From contig JAGQSP010000034.1 of assembly GCA_020439485.1 (NCBI GenBank), positions 1-15,570 of the forward strand: a stretch of 15,570 nt of DNA, read 5' to 3'. This stretch comes from Acidimicrobiales bacterium. GTDB taxonomy: Bacteria; Actinomycetota; Acidimicrobiia; Acidimicrobiales; Poriferisodalaceae. Shown here piece after piece: positions 1-6,961 of this stretch. The notes beneath the pieces were generated by a model that had not been told where the DNA came from, ran no database searches, and worked only from the letters and a program-made list of their open reading frames with translations. Each line of letters opens with the position of its first letter. Position 1 is the first letter of the stretch. The translations under genes were made by a program, and so were the position numbers.

Positions 1-1460
1 CCGAGAGACATCGACTTGAAGGGCAGGAACCTGTCGTCGCCGGTGCGACCGATCATGCGGCTGGCGACGTCGACCACCTGGTCGAGGCCGGCCAGGATGC
101 CCAGCCTGACATACGCGCAGTTGGAACTGGCCCTGGTCATCGAGGCGATGGTGCCGGCGCTGCCGCGTCCACCACCGAAGTTGTTGACCGTGTAGAACCC
201 CTGAGCGCCGTCGTCGAACACACAAGGGCCGATGCCGCTGATGGTGTCGTATGGCAAGAACCCGGCGCGCTCGACGGCGGTGGTCAATACGTAGGTCTTG
301 AACGAAGAACCCGGCTGGCGTTTGCCCTGGGTGGCCAGGTTGAACTCGAAATCGGCGAAGTCGGGGCCACCGATGAAGGCGCGGATGGCGCCGGTCGAGG
401 GTTCGATCGTTGCGATTGAGACCTCGAATTGCCCCTGGTCCTTGTCGGCGAAGAACTCCTCCACCGAGGCCCGCATCATCTGCTCCATCTCGGGGTCGTA
501 GGTCGAGTAGATCCGCAGGCCGCCCGCATAGACAGCGTTGAAGCGTTCGTCGCGGGTCTCGCCAAGCACCTCGAGGTCGAGGGCTGCATCGGTGACCGAA
601 TCGAGGAAGTAGTTGCGCCTGAGGGTCTCGTCGGTGAACCTCGGGCTGAGGTTGCGGGTGGGCAGTGGCCGACGCTGGTATTCGTCGAACTCTTCTTCGG
701 TGATGTGACCCTGGTCGAGGAGACGGATCAGGCCCACCTCGCGGCGCCTCTGAGCGATGTCGATATCGTCGAACCCGTCGAAGATCGATGGCGCTCGGAT
801 GAGACCAGCCAACAGGGCCGCGTCGCCGTGGTCGAGTTCTTGGGCTTCCTTTCCGAAGTAGGTCTCGGCGGCGGCCTGGATGCCGTAGGCACCATTACCG
901 AAGTAGATCTCGTTCAGGTAGAACTCGAGCAGCTCTTCCTTGGACAGCTCTTCTTCGAGCCGCGAGGCCAGCACAGCCTCGCGGATCTTGCGGTTGAGCG
1001 TGCGTTCGGGGCCGACGACGCGAAGCTTGACGATCTGCTGGGTGATGGTCGAACCGCCCTGGCTGATGCCGCCGGCCGACACGTTCGACATGAGGGCCCG
1101 CAGGGTGCCGCGGAAGTCCCAACCGTTGTGCTCGAAGAAGTTCTCGTCCTCGACCGCAGTGACCGCCTCGATGACCGCCGTGGGGATCTGTTCATACGGG
1201 ATGATCTGGCGGTCGATGCTGGTGTTCAGCACGCCCATCTGAACGCCACGGCTGTCGTAGACCTCGGTTCGTTGCTCGCCCGGTTCGAGGTTGAAGTCGA
1301 CGATGAGGCGCTCGCGGCTGATGGGTGTGAGCGCCTCTTCGCTGTGGGGCGCGATGGCATAGCCGGCGGCTGCGAACACACCGGTGGCCATTGCGATGCC
1401 GGCAAGGATGCCGACCAATCTTCCTGCGCGCCATGCCCAGCGCCTGACTTTGACTCCCAC
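1..1460 (-). CDS. Class A penicillin-binding protein (transglycosylase/transpeptidase), 3' end beyond window
   Basis: Bifunctional peptidoglycan synthase of the PBP1A type: the family 51 glycosyltransferase domain polymerises lipid II glycan strands and the transpeptidase domain cross-links the peptides, both outside the membrane. 486 codons are visible. One N-terminal membrane segment lies at about residues 15-36. The glycosyltransferase spans about 85-260, with the EDENFFEHNG motif (catalytic Glu about E104) and the GGSTITQQ motif at 136-142. The transpeptidase domain begins near 315; its SxxK motif is S385-SF-K388 (in PGSSFK) and its SxN motif is SSN at 445-447. The KTG motif and any C-terminal tail lie beyond position 1, so the gene is cut by the window, not visibly broken. 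GTG at 1460 is chosen because an in-frame stop sits at 1473-1475 and no other start lies between. There is no clear Shine-Dalgarno sequence. It is divergent from the thiamine kinase gene with a gap of about 60 bases. Confidence 0.95.
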   Translation of the reverse strand, partial: MGVKVRRWAWRAGRLVGILAGIAMATGVFAAAGYAIAPHSEEALTPISRERLIVDFNLEPGEQRTEVYDSRGVQMGVLNTSIDRQIIPYEQIPTAVIEAVTAVEDENFFEHNGWDFRGTLRALMSNVSAGGISQGGSTITQQIVKLRVVGPERTLNRKIREAVLASRLEEELSKEELLEFYLNEIYFGNGAYGIQAAAETYFGKEAQELDHGDAALLAGLIRAPSIFDGFDDIDIAQRRREVGLIRLLDQGHITEEEFDEYQRRPLPTRNLSPRFTDETLRRNYFLDSVTDAALDLEVLGETRDERFNAVYAGGLRIYSTYDPEMEQMMRASVEEFFADKDQGQFEVSIATIEPSTGAIRAFIGGPDFADFEFNLATQGKRQPGSSFKTYVLTTAVERAGFLPYDTISGIGPCVFDDGAQGFYTVNNFGGGRGSAGTIASMTRASSNCAYVRLGILAGLDQVVDVASRMIGRTGDDRFLPFKSMSL

Positions 1461-1520
1461 GAGTAACCAAAGTTAGTGGCCAGATCGCGACAAATGCGGT
1501 CGCTCGGCCACAATGGGCCT

Positions 1521-2159
1521 GTGCGCGCGCTGATCGTCGCCAACGGCTCGAAAACCTCATCGCTGCCCGCAGAACTGGCCGGCAGCGGTCGCCCCGACAT
1601 CGTCATCGCAGCCGACGGCGGAACAGCGTTGTTGCAGGCGTCGAACATGCCACCCGACCTGGTGGTCGGAGATCTCGATTCGGCCTCGGCCGAGGCCATC
1701 CGCTGGGCCCGTGACAGCGGCGCAACCGTACTGACGCACCCCCCGGACAAGGACGTCAGCGACCTCGAACTCGCCCTGGACCTGGCCATCGAGCGCGAAT
1801 GCGACCAAATACTCATCTGGGCAGCTCTTGGCGGCCGGGTCGACCACTCACTGATCAACGTCGCCGTGGCGTGCTCGCCCCGATTGGCCGACATCGAGGT
1901 TTGGCTGGGCGACGACAAGAAATCGATGACACCCGTTCATGCCGGCCGCTCGAGACGCCTGCCGGTGCAGGCGGGCGCCACCGTGTCGTTGCTCGCGATA
2001 GGCGGCCCAGCGCGCGTCAGTGCGTCGGGATTTCGCTGGGACCTCGTCGATGCAACCCTCGAGCCGACCAGCAGTCGCGGGCTCAGCAACCTGGCGACCC
2101 AGGGTGATCCCACGGTGAGCGTTGCGTCTGGCATCGTCTTGGCGCTGTGCAACCGTTGA
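1521..2159 (+). CDS. thiN: Thiamine diphosphokinase (thiamine pyrophosphokinase)
   Basis: Cytosolic enzyme that transfers pyrophosphate from ATP to thiamine, giving the cofactor thiamine diphosphate; it is used in salvage of imported thiamine. From GTG 1521 the protein is 212 aa, a normal length for the family. Family motifs occur in order: ADGG at 31-34, GDLDS at 50-54 (acidic metal and nucleotide site), KDVSDLE at 77-83 (family form KDxTDxE), GGRVDH at 104-109, and SSRGLSN at 184-190, the thiamine-binding C-terminal motif. An in-frame GTG at 1476 would add 15 residues (MARSRQMRSLG...) that do not look like the family N-terminus, so 1521 is preferred; neither start has a good ribosome site. 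The stop overlaps the start of the next gene, a thiamine-type binding protein, which supports the function. No thiamine-pyrophosphate riboswitch is recognisable in the short upstream gap. Confidence 0.93.
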   Translation: MRALIVANGSKTSSLPAELAGSGRPDIVIAADGGTALLQASNMPPDLVVGDLDSASAEAIRWARDSGATVLTHPPDKDVSDLELALDLAIERECDQILIWAALGGRVDHSLINVAVACSPRLADIEVWLGDDKKSMTPVHAGRSRRLPVQAGATVSLLAIGGPARVSASGFRWDLVDATLEPTSSRGLSNLATQGDPTVSVASGIVLALCNR

Positions 2160-3376
2160 GCCCCTACAGATCACGCCGCAGGCACCCGCTGGCCCGCGCG
2201 GTCTTGGCCCTGATGGCGATGGCGACCATTGCGGCCGGTTGCGGGTCGACCCGCCCCGAGGTCGAGACGGTACGGCTGCTGACCCACGAAGACTTCGTCA
2301 TCCCGTCCGAAACACTCGACAACTTCACCGAACGCACCGGTGTGAGGGTGGCCGTGTTGCGCGAACCAGACCCGGCGGCCGTGGTCGAGCTGTTGTCGCG
2401 CACACGCGACACACCGGTGGCCGATGTCGTGCTGGGAATCGACAGCCTTTCGGTCGACCGGGTCATCTCCGAGGGCCTCGTCACGCCGTACAGAGCGATT
2501 GAGGTCGACAAACTCGACCCGACACTGCTGGTCGACGACGACAGGCTCACCCCGGTCAGCACCCTCGACGTCTGCTTGAATCTCGACGCCCAGCACTATC
2601 GACCCGAACCTCTCGACCCCGAAGAGCAGGAGCGGCTGGCACAGATCGAGGCCGCGCTGCCCGACGGGGCCGAATTGGCCATCCCAGAGGGCGAACAAGC
2701 CCAGGCGCTGTCAGCGCCGGGTTCGATACTGGACCTCACCAGGCCAGAGTTCGCCGACCAGCTCGTCGTGCCAGACCCGCACGACGACCGGCTGGGTCAG
2801 TACTTCATGCTCGCCTTGTGGCAGCGTTTCGGCGACGATCCGAACTCGGCGAGCTCGTGGACGGCGGTGCTGCGAGACCTCTACCTCAACGGCATGTCGA
2901 TCGCCCCGACCTGGCGCGACGCATACTTCGGCGACTTCACACAGGGCAATCTGGAAGGGACAAAAACAGCTGTTGTCGCCTCCGCCGGCATGCCGGTGGT
3001 GACGGCCAGATTGCGTCACAACACCCCAGAATTGCTCGAGACCGAGGCCATCGACGACGGCTGCCTGCGCGTGGTGTCGTACGCCGCCATAGTCCAGGGG
3101 GCCAGCGATCGCCGTACCGCAGGCAGGCTGATCGACACCATCATCTCGCCCGAGTTCCAGTTCTACCTCGGTGACGCACTTGGCTCGCGACCCGCCCGCG
3201 CCGACCTGATCGTCAGCGAACTCGACGAGCTGTATCCCTCGACCGTCGAGGCGACACCGGTACCCGGCACCGCAGATGAAGAACTCGTCGCCTACCTGCT
3301 GGCCCAGTGGGATGCCGTGTTGAACGATGTCGACAGCGGCGGGGCGGCTACCTCCACCACCACCACCGATCCCTGA
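2147..3376 (+). CDS. thiB: Thiamine ABC transporter substrate-binding lipoprotein (ThiB/TbpA-like)
   Basis: Extracytoplasmic binding protein expected to capture thiamine or a phosphate ester. 409 aa from GTG 2147. It has a twin-Arg-rich N-terminus, a hydrophobic stretch at 17-30 and a lipobox ending in AAGC (C32), so it is probably lipid-anchored. Segments resembling E. coli ThiB include ADVVLGIDSL, LVVPDPHDDRLGQYFMLALW, APTWRDAYFGDFTQG and SPEFQFYLGDALGSRP. Compared with ThiB it has roughly 35-40 extra acidic residues between the VCLNLDA strand and LVVPDP, and a Thr-rich tail (ATSTTTTDP). The start could equally be TTG 2156, three codons later, where TTGA overlaps the kinase stop; either way translation is probably coupled to thiN. 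No permease or ATPase follows, so it must share or borrow a transporter encoded elsewhere. Thiamine specificity is inferred from similarity and from its neighbour. Confidence 0.82.
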   Translation: MQPLSPYRSRRRHPLARAVLALMAMATIAAGCGSTRPEVETVRLLTHEDFVIPSETLDNFTERTGVRVAVLREPDPAAVVELLSRTRDTPVADVVLGIDSLSVDRVISEGLVTPYRAIEVDKLDPTLLVDDDRLTPVSTLDVCLNLDAQHYRPEPLDPEEQERLAQIEAALPDGAELAIPEGEQAQALSAPGSILDLTRPEFADQLVVPDPHDDRLGQYFMLALWQRFGDDPNSASSWTAVLRDLYLNGMSIAPTWRDAYFGDFTQGNLEGTKTAVVASAGMPVVTARLRHNTPELLETEAIDDGCLRVVSYAAIVQGASDRRTAGRLIDTIISPEFQFYLGDALGSRPARADLIVSELDELYPSTVEATPVPGTADEELVAYLLAQWDAVLNDVDSGGAATSTTTTDP

Positions 3377-3445
3377 GACCCGTTTCGGTCAGGTGTCGCC
3401 ACCGTTGTAGTCTCGCCCCATCCCTAGCCACTCGAAACGGGGTCT
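3376..3445 (+). promoter_or_regulatory. Long inverted repeat spanning the gap up to the alcohol dehydrogenase start
   Basis: The left arm AGACCCGTTTCG (3376-3387) begins on the last base of the thiB stop codon. The right arm CGAAACGGGGTCT (3433-3445) ends one base before the ATG at 3447. The arms pair over 12 base pairs with one bulged G, leaving a loop of about 45 bases. The right arm contains the only purine-rich stretch (GGGG) that could serve as ribosome site, so pairing in an mRNA read through from thiB would hide the start. A weak -10-like hexamer TAGTCT (3408-3413) lies in the loop; transcripts starting there would lack the left arm and be free. The pairing is seen directly; the regulatory role is inferred. 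Confidence 0.4.
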
Positions 3446-3446
3446 G

Positions 3447-4535
3447 ATGAAGGCTGCAGTTCTCAACACCATTCCTGGAAACCTCGACATCGTCGAGGCC
3501 TCGGTCGACAAGCCAGGCCCGCGCGAGGTGCTGGTTCGCACCGCGGCGGCCGGTCTGTGCCACAGCGATCTCCACTTCATGGAGGGCAAGTACCCCTACA
3601 TGACGCCGGCGATCCTGGGCCACGAATCGGCCGGCGTGGTCGAGGCGGTCGGCAGCGATGTCACCTACCTCAAGCCGGGCGACCATGTCATCAGCTGCCT
3701 GTCGGTGTTCTGCGGTCACTGCTCGTACTGCCTCGAGGGTCGGCCGTCGCTGTGCTCCGGCAAGGGCGCGGGCGAACTGGGCCGAGGCCCCAGCGAGCCT
3801 CCGAGGCTCACCATCGACGGCGAGCCGGCGTGGCAGTTCCTCAACCTCAGCTCGTTCGCCGAGATGATGTTGGTGCACGAGCATGCGCTGGTGAAGATCC
3901 GCCCCGACATGCCCCTCGATCGCGCCGCTCTCATCGGCTGCGGCATCATGACCGGCGTAGGCGCTGTGTTTCGCACCGCCGGTGTGCGTCCGGGCGAGAC
4001 CGTGGCCGTGATCGGCTGCGGCGGCATCGGCCTGGGCGCCATCCAGGGTGCTCGCATTGCGGGCGCAGGCCGTGTCATCGCCGTCGACATGATCGATTCG
4101 AAGCTCGAGATCGCCCGCCAGCTCGGCGCCACCGACACCGTGAACTCGGGCCAGGTCGACGCCGTCGAGGCGGTCAAGGAACTCACCGGCGGTGGCGTCC
4201 ACTATTCGTTCGAGGCCGTCGGCCTGAAGGCCACCGCCGAGCAGTCGTTCCAGATGCTGCGAGTAGGCGGCGCGGCCACCATCATCGGCATGATTCCGGT
4301 GGGCACCAACGTCGAGATCCACGGTGTCGAGCTGTTGAGCGAAAAGAAGCTCCAGGGGTCGAACATGGGCTCCAACCAGTTCCGCACCGACATGCCCCGC
4401 CTGGTCGACATGTACATGGACGGCCGGCTGATGCTCGACGAGATGATCTCGGGCCACATCCACCTCGACGAGATCAACGAGGGCTTCGAGCAGATGAAGA
4501 CGGGCTCCATCGCCCGCAACGTCATCATGTTCTGA
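3447..4535 (+). CDS. Zinc-dependent alcohol dehydrogenase, MDR superfamily
   Basis: Cytosolic NAD(P)-dependent oxidoreductase of the medium-chain zinc family that interconverts alcohols and aldehydes or ketones. 362 aa. The catalytic zinc ligands are C38 (GLCHSD), H59-E60 (GHES) and C165 (GCGIMTG). The structural zinc site is complete: C89, C92, C95, C103. The Rossmann motif GCGGIGLGA lies at 190-198 and D214 at the end of strand 2 favours NAD over NADP. The sequence reads like the actinobacterial class III or NDMA-dependent dehydrogenase group (SVFCGHCSYCLEGRPSLC), but the exact substrate cannot be read. ATG 3447 starts right at the family N-terminus (MKAAVL). The gene follows thiB after 70 bases that hold an inverted repeat and is convergent with nagZ. 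There is no obvious link to thiamine. Confidence 0.93.
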   Translation: MKAAVLNTIPGNLDIVEASVDKPGPREVLVRTAAAGLCHSDLHFMEGKYPYMTPAILGHESAGVVEAVGSDVTYLKPGDHVISCLSVFCGHCSYCLEGRPSLCSGKGAGELGRGPSEPPRLTIDGEPAWQFLNLSSFAEMMLVHEHALVKIRPDMPLDRAALIGCGIMTGVGAVFRTAGVRPGETVAVIGCGGIGLGAIQGARIAGAGRVIAVDMIDSKLEIARQLGATDTVNSGQVDAVEAVKELTGGGVHYSFEAVGLKATAEQSFQMLRVGGAATIIGMIPVGTNVEIHGVELLSEKKLQGSNMGSNQFRTDMPRLVDMYMDGRLMLDEMISGHIHLDEINEGFEQMKTGSIARNVIMF

Positions 4536-4553
4536 TCTGGCGCCCCCAGATCA
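4533..4553. terminator. Hairpin between convergent genes, candidate terminator
   Basis: Perfect 8-bp inverted repeat TGATCTGG (4533-4540) and CCAGATCA (4546-4553) with a 5-base loop; the dehydrogenase stop codon TGA is its first three bases. No T-run follows on either strand, so it is not a classical intrinsic terminator, but U-tail-less hairpins at convergent gene ends are common in actinobacteria. It could act for the dehydrogenase and, read from the other side, for nagZ. Confidence 0.5.
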
Positions 4554-4557
4554 CCGA

Positions 4558-4587
4558 CCCTCGAATCACAGCCCCCTCAAATCACAG
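4558..4587. repeat. Short tandem direct repeat at the nagZ 3' end
   Basis: CCCTCGAATCACAG (4558-4571) and CCCTCAAATCACAG (4574-4587) match at 13 of 14 bases with a 16-base period. The second copy contains the nagZ stop codon and last codon. It may be a small slippage duplication in the convergent spacer; no function is evident. Confidence 0.5.
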
Positions 4588-5751
4588 GGCACAGGCGAAC
4601 AAACCCTTCGCCACCAGAATCCTGGCGACCGAATCGGCGAGCCGGTCTGCATCGATGCGACCGGCCGCCACGGCGTCCAGCAGCCTCAGGTGTATTGCGT
4701 CGACCTCGTCGGCATTGCCGAGCAGCGCGATGTCGTTGCCCGCCAGTATGGCCAGCTCGACCGCCTCGGGGGTGGTCCACCGATCGGTTACCGCGTCCAT
4801 GTCGAGCGAGTCGGTCATTATCAGCCCGTCGAAGCCCATCTGATTGCGCAACAGGCCTTCCACGGCCGCGTTCGAAAGCGACGTGGGCAGGCCGTCGCTG
4901 AGCCCGGGAACATCGAGGTGGGCCACCATCACGGCCCTGGCGCCCTGCGCGATCGCCTGCCGGAATGGCTCCAGGTCGCGGGCTTCGAGCTCTGCCAGCG
5001 TGGGCGCCAACGGCAGCTCCTCGTGCGAGTCGGCCGAGGCCGACCCATGACCCGGGAAGTGCTTCACCACCGCGATCAGGCCGCCGGCCTCGACGCCATG
5101 CATGGCCGCCAACCCGTACTCGACCACGACGGGCACCTCATCGCCGAAGGCCCGGTCGCCGATACCCGGACCGCCGCCGACGTCCAGCACCGGAGCCAGG
5201 TTGGCGTCGAAGCCCAGGGCGGCCATGTCGCGGCTGTGAGCGGTGAGAGCCTCGCTCAACTCGTCTGGTGTCAGCGTGGCTGCCATCTGGGCCGCCGACG
5301 GCAGCCTCGACAGCACGTTCCTGAGCCTCTGGACGCGCCCACCCTCCTCGTCGACAGCCACAAGGGGCTCGATCGGCGCCAGCTGCCGCAGCGCGGCCAG
5401 TTCGCCGGCGAGGGTGCTGTCCGGAGTGCCCAGAACCACCCAGCCACCGATTCGGCCGCGCGAAACCAGATCGGCCAGTTCGCCCAGCCGTTCCCAGTCG
5501 ACTCCGGGCATCAGCACCTGGCCGATCTGGGCGTCGAGGTCGATCTCGTCGGTGCAGATGCGGTTGGGGTCGACATCGGACGCGTTCGCGTCCGATGTCA
5601 GGTAGGTTGCCGCAACGGTGCCGGTGAGGGTGCCCAGCACCACCGGTTCGTCTCGTCCGTCGTCGACCTGCGATGCTGACGCCGGCGTGGACACCACTGC
5701 CGCAACCAGCAGCGACACGAGTATCAGCGGGGTCAACAGGCGCTTGGTCAC
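4582..5751 (-). CDS. nagZ: Exported beta-N-acetylhexosaminidase, glycoside hydrolase family 3 (NagZ type)
   Basis: Removes terminal N-acetylglucosamine from peptidoglycan fragments or other hexosaminides, outside the membrane. 389 aa from GTG 5751. Residues 1-26 form a signal peptide (KR, hydrophobic core, ASA cleavage site) without a lipobox Cys, unlike the mycobacterial lipoprotein LpqI. Family motifs are DEEGGRVQRL at 134-143, NLAPVLDV at 184-191, KHFPGHG at 230-236, DSH at 241-243 (the Asp-His general acid-base pair typical of NagZ) and TDSLDM at 313-318 with nucleophile D314. The open frame extends upstream to 6063 but that part is antisense to the next gene and lacks family residues. 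GTG 5751 fits the signal peptide and sits 7 bases after a TANNNT -10 hexamer, suggesting a leaderless mRNA. A 28-base palindrome lies in the linker after the signal peptide. Confidence 0.93.
   Translation of the reverse strand: MTKRLLTPLILVSLLVAAVVSTPASASQVDDGRDEPVVLGTLTGTVAATYLTSDANASDVDPNRICTDEIDLDAQIGQVLMPGVDWERLGELADLVSRGRIGGWVVLGTPDSTLAGELAALRQLAPIEPLVAVDEEGGRVQRLRNVLSRLPSAAQMAATLTPDELSEALTAHSRDMAALGFDANLAPVLDVGGGPGIGDRAFGDEVPVVVEYGLAAMHGVEAGGLIAVVKHFPGHGSASADSHEELPLAPTLAELEARDLEPFRQAIAQGARAVMVAHLDVPGLSDGLPTSLSNAAVEGLLRNQMGFDGLIMTDSLDMDAVTDRWTTPEAVELAILAGNDIALLGNADEVDAIHLRLLDAVAAGRIDADRLADSVARILVAKGLFACAL
5572..5599. repeat. Near-perfect 28-base palindrome inside nagZ
   Basis: Arms GACATCGGACGCG (5572-5584) and CGCGTCCGATGTC (5587-5599) are exact reverse complements of 13 bases separated by TT. 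They encode the linker TSDANASDV, between the signal peptide and the catalytic domain. In mRNA this would be a very stable hairpin near codons 51-60. It may be a palindromic insertion in a tolerant linker, a structural brake on translation, or chance; the 13-base perfect match is seen directly. Confidence 0.7.
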
Positions 5752-5758
5752 GATTACG

Positions 5759-5764
5759 AACGTA
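5759..5764 (-). promoter_or_regulatory. nagZ: Candidate -10 element for a leaderless nagZ transcript
   Basis: On the minus strand TACGTT (TANNNT form) is followed by exactly 7 bases and then the GTG at 5751. This is the spacing seen for leaderless actinobacterial mRNAs in which transcription begins at the start codon. No Shine-Dalgarno sequence precedes the GTG, which agrees. No convincing -35 hexamer is seen at 17-18 bases. Confidence 0.4.
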
Positions 5765-5770
5765 CCCAAT

Positions 5771-5800
5771 ATGACCTTGGGGCCCGGGTCATGACCTCGG
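5771..5800. promoter_or_regulatory. Dyad plus direct repeat between nagZ and the divergent membrane-protein gene
   Basis: ATGACC (5771-5776) and GGTCAT (5787-5792) form an inverted repeat around a GGGCCC core (5780-5785). In addition ATGACCTTGG (5771-5780) is repeated as ATGACCTCGG (5791-5800), where the second copy is the start codon of the membrane gene. The site sits just upstream of the nagZ -10 hexamer, so a bound protein could affect both divergent genes. An operator role is inferred only from position and symmetry. Confidence 0.3.
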
Positions 5801-6045
5801 TTCTGTGGGCGGTTATCTGGTGGATCCTGATAACCAGCCCCCTGCTGTTGACCGCCGCTGCCTTCCTGGACGCGGCCAGGAGGCCTGGTTGGGCTTGGGG
5901 TTTGGCTCAGCGGAACCGGGTGATGTGGCTGACGCTGATGGTGGCCGGAGGGGTCACCCTCATCGGTGGACCGATCATCGCGATCGTCTACCTGTTGGTG
6001 GCCAGGCCCGATGTCGCGGCGGCCGAACGCGGACAGCTCAGATGA
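5791..6045 (+). CDS. Small two-helix membrane protein, DUF2516-like
   Basis: 84 aa integral membrane protein of unknown function. Two hydrophobic segments, about residues 4-27 and 43-71, are separated by a short Arg-rich loop (DAARRPGWAWGLAQRNR), and the tail is charged (RPDVAAAERGQLR). The pattern of helix, DAxRRP, a W after a basic run, then a helix ending VYL.xxRP recalls the actinobacterial DUF2516 family; I cannot confirm that without a profile search. ATG 5791 is the first start and no good ribosome site precedes it. It is divergent from nagZ by 39 bases and on the same strand as the HDOD gene 76 bases downstream. The overlapping antisense frame is the rejected 5' extension of nagZ. Confidence 0.72.
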   Translation: MTSVLWAVIWWILITSPLLLTAAAFLDAARRPGWAWGLAQRNRVMWLTLMVAGGVTLIGGPIIAIVYLLVARPDVAAAERGQLR

Positions 6046-6121
6046 ATCGAAGATTTCCAGCACTCAACTCGACCCCAAGTCGGTCCGATGGGTTTGTACC
6101 CGCACATCCATCGAGGACCCC

Positions 6122-6943
6122 ATGTCATTGCAGCTAGCCACCCTCGTAGAAGAATTCTCGATACTGCCCGAGCAAGACTCGGCGACCATGCGACTGCTGT
6201 CGCTGCTCGACGATCCCAACGTCGAGGGTCGCGACATCGCTCGTGTCATCGAGGCCGACCCGTCGATGACCGCTCGGCTGTTGACGTTGGCCAACTCGGC
6301 CTTCTTCGCGGTCAAGAACCCCGTCACCAATCCCTGGGGCGCGGTCATGGTCGTGGGTTTCAACGTGGTTCGCGCTCTGGCCGCATCGGGCTCGCTCGGC
6401 TTGGGAGACCCGGCCGGTGAGATGCCCGACGGGTTCTTCGAACACAGCATCGCATCGGCTGCGGGCGCGGCGGTTGTAGCCCGCCAGGTCGGCGTGAGGG
6501 CTTCGGACGCGTTCAGCGCCGCTCTGTTGCACGACGTGGGCTCTCCCCTGCTCTACCGCGCTGCTCGCCCCCGCTGGCAAGAGGCCGTGGTCGAAGACGA
6601 CAACGGCCACGTCTATCTGTCGCTGACGGCCGAACGTGCGGTGTTCGGTTCGAGCCACGACCAGCTTGGCGCCCAGGTGATGGAGTACCTGCACTTCCCG
6701 CCGTCGATCGTCGATGTCGTGTCGTCGCACAACAACCCGTCGGCTCTGGTAACCAGCCGCCTCACCCGCATCGTGATCGCCGGAATCGCTCTGGCCGAAG
6801 CGGGCGGACACCCCTCGACCACACAACCGATCGCCGATCCCATCGACTCTTTCGAAGCTGTCGACCTGTCGTTCCCGCCGTCGGACGAGATGCTCGAAGA
6901 CCTCGAGTCCGAAATCGCCGATCTGCGCGCAGTGCTGGCCTAG
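6122..6943 (+). CDS. HDOD domain protein
   Basis: 273 aa cytosolic protein consisting almost entirely of one HDOD domain (about residues 5-210), a catalytically silent relative of HD phosphohydrolases found in bacterial signalling proteins. Visible features are the N-terminal helices with LLTLANSAFF (53-62) and NPVTNPWGAVMVVGFNVVRAL (66-86), FFEHSIASA (105-113), ALLHDVG (134-140, HD pair present), and SSHDQLGAQVMEYLHFPPSIVDVVSSHNNP (177-206), which matches the usual HDOD H..xGA..L..W.LP..I...I..HH ending. The C-terminal tail of about 30 residues is acidic and probably helical. No GGDEF, EAL, receiver or kinase domain is attached. ATG 6122 is preceded by GAGGA (6113-6117) and starts at the family N-terminus; the in-frame extension to 5966 runs over the membrane gene and is rejected. 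Its partner and signal are unknown. Confidence 0.88.
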   Translation: MSLQLATLVEEFSILPEQDSATMRLLSLLDDPNVEGRDIARVIEADPSMTARLLTLANSAFFAVKNPVTNPWGAVMVVGFNVVRALAASGSLGLGDPAGEMPDGFFEHSIASAAGAAVVARQVGVRASDAFSAALLHDVGSPLLYRAARPRWQEAVVEDDNGHVYLSLTAERAVFGSSHDQLGAQVMEYLHFPPSIVDVVSSHNNPSALVTSRLTRIVIAGIALAEAGGHPSTTQPIADPIDSFEAVDLSFPPSDEMLEDLESEIADLRAVLA

Positions 6944-6961
6944 GGCCTTTGCGGCCGCGGG

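Noticed and set aside
429..1466. A 345-codon plus-strand frame over the penicillin-binding protein
   Set aside because: It is antisense to a gene with clear glycosyltransferase and SxxK/SxN motifs. Its own translation has no family features and no ribosome site.
1461..1520. Thiamine-pyrophosphate riboswitch upstream of the thiamine kinase
   Set aside because: The gap is far too short for the aptamer and no conserved THI-box core is visible.
5752..6063. Upstream extension of nagZ by 104 codons
   Set aside because: It precedes a perfect signal peptide, is antisense to the small membrane protein, and reads as low-complexity Gly/Gln/Pro sequence.
5966..6121. Upstream extension of the HDOD gene by 52 codons
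   Set aside because: It overlaps the membrane gene in another frame, and ATG 6122 has a GAGGA site and begins at the domain start.
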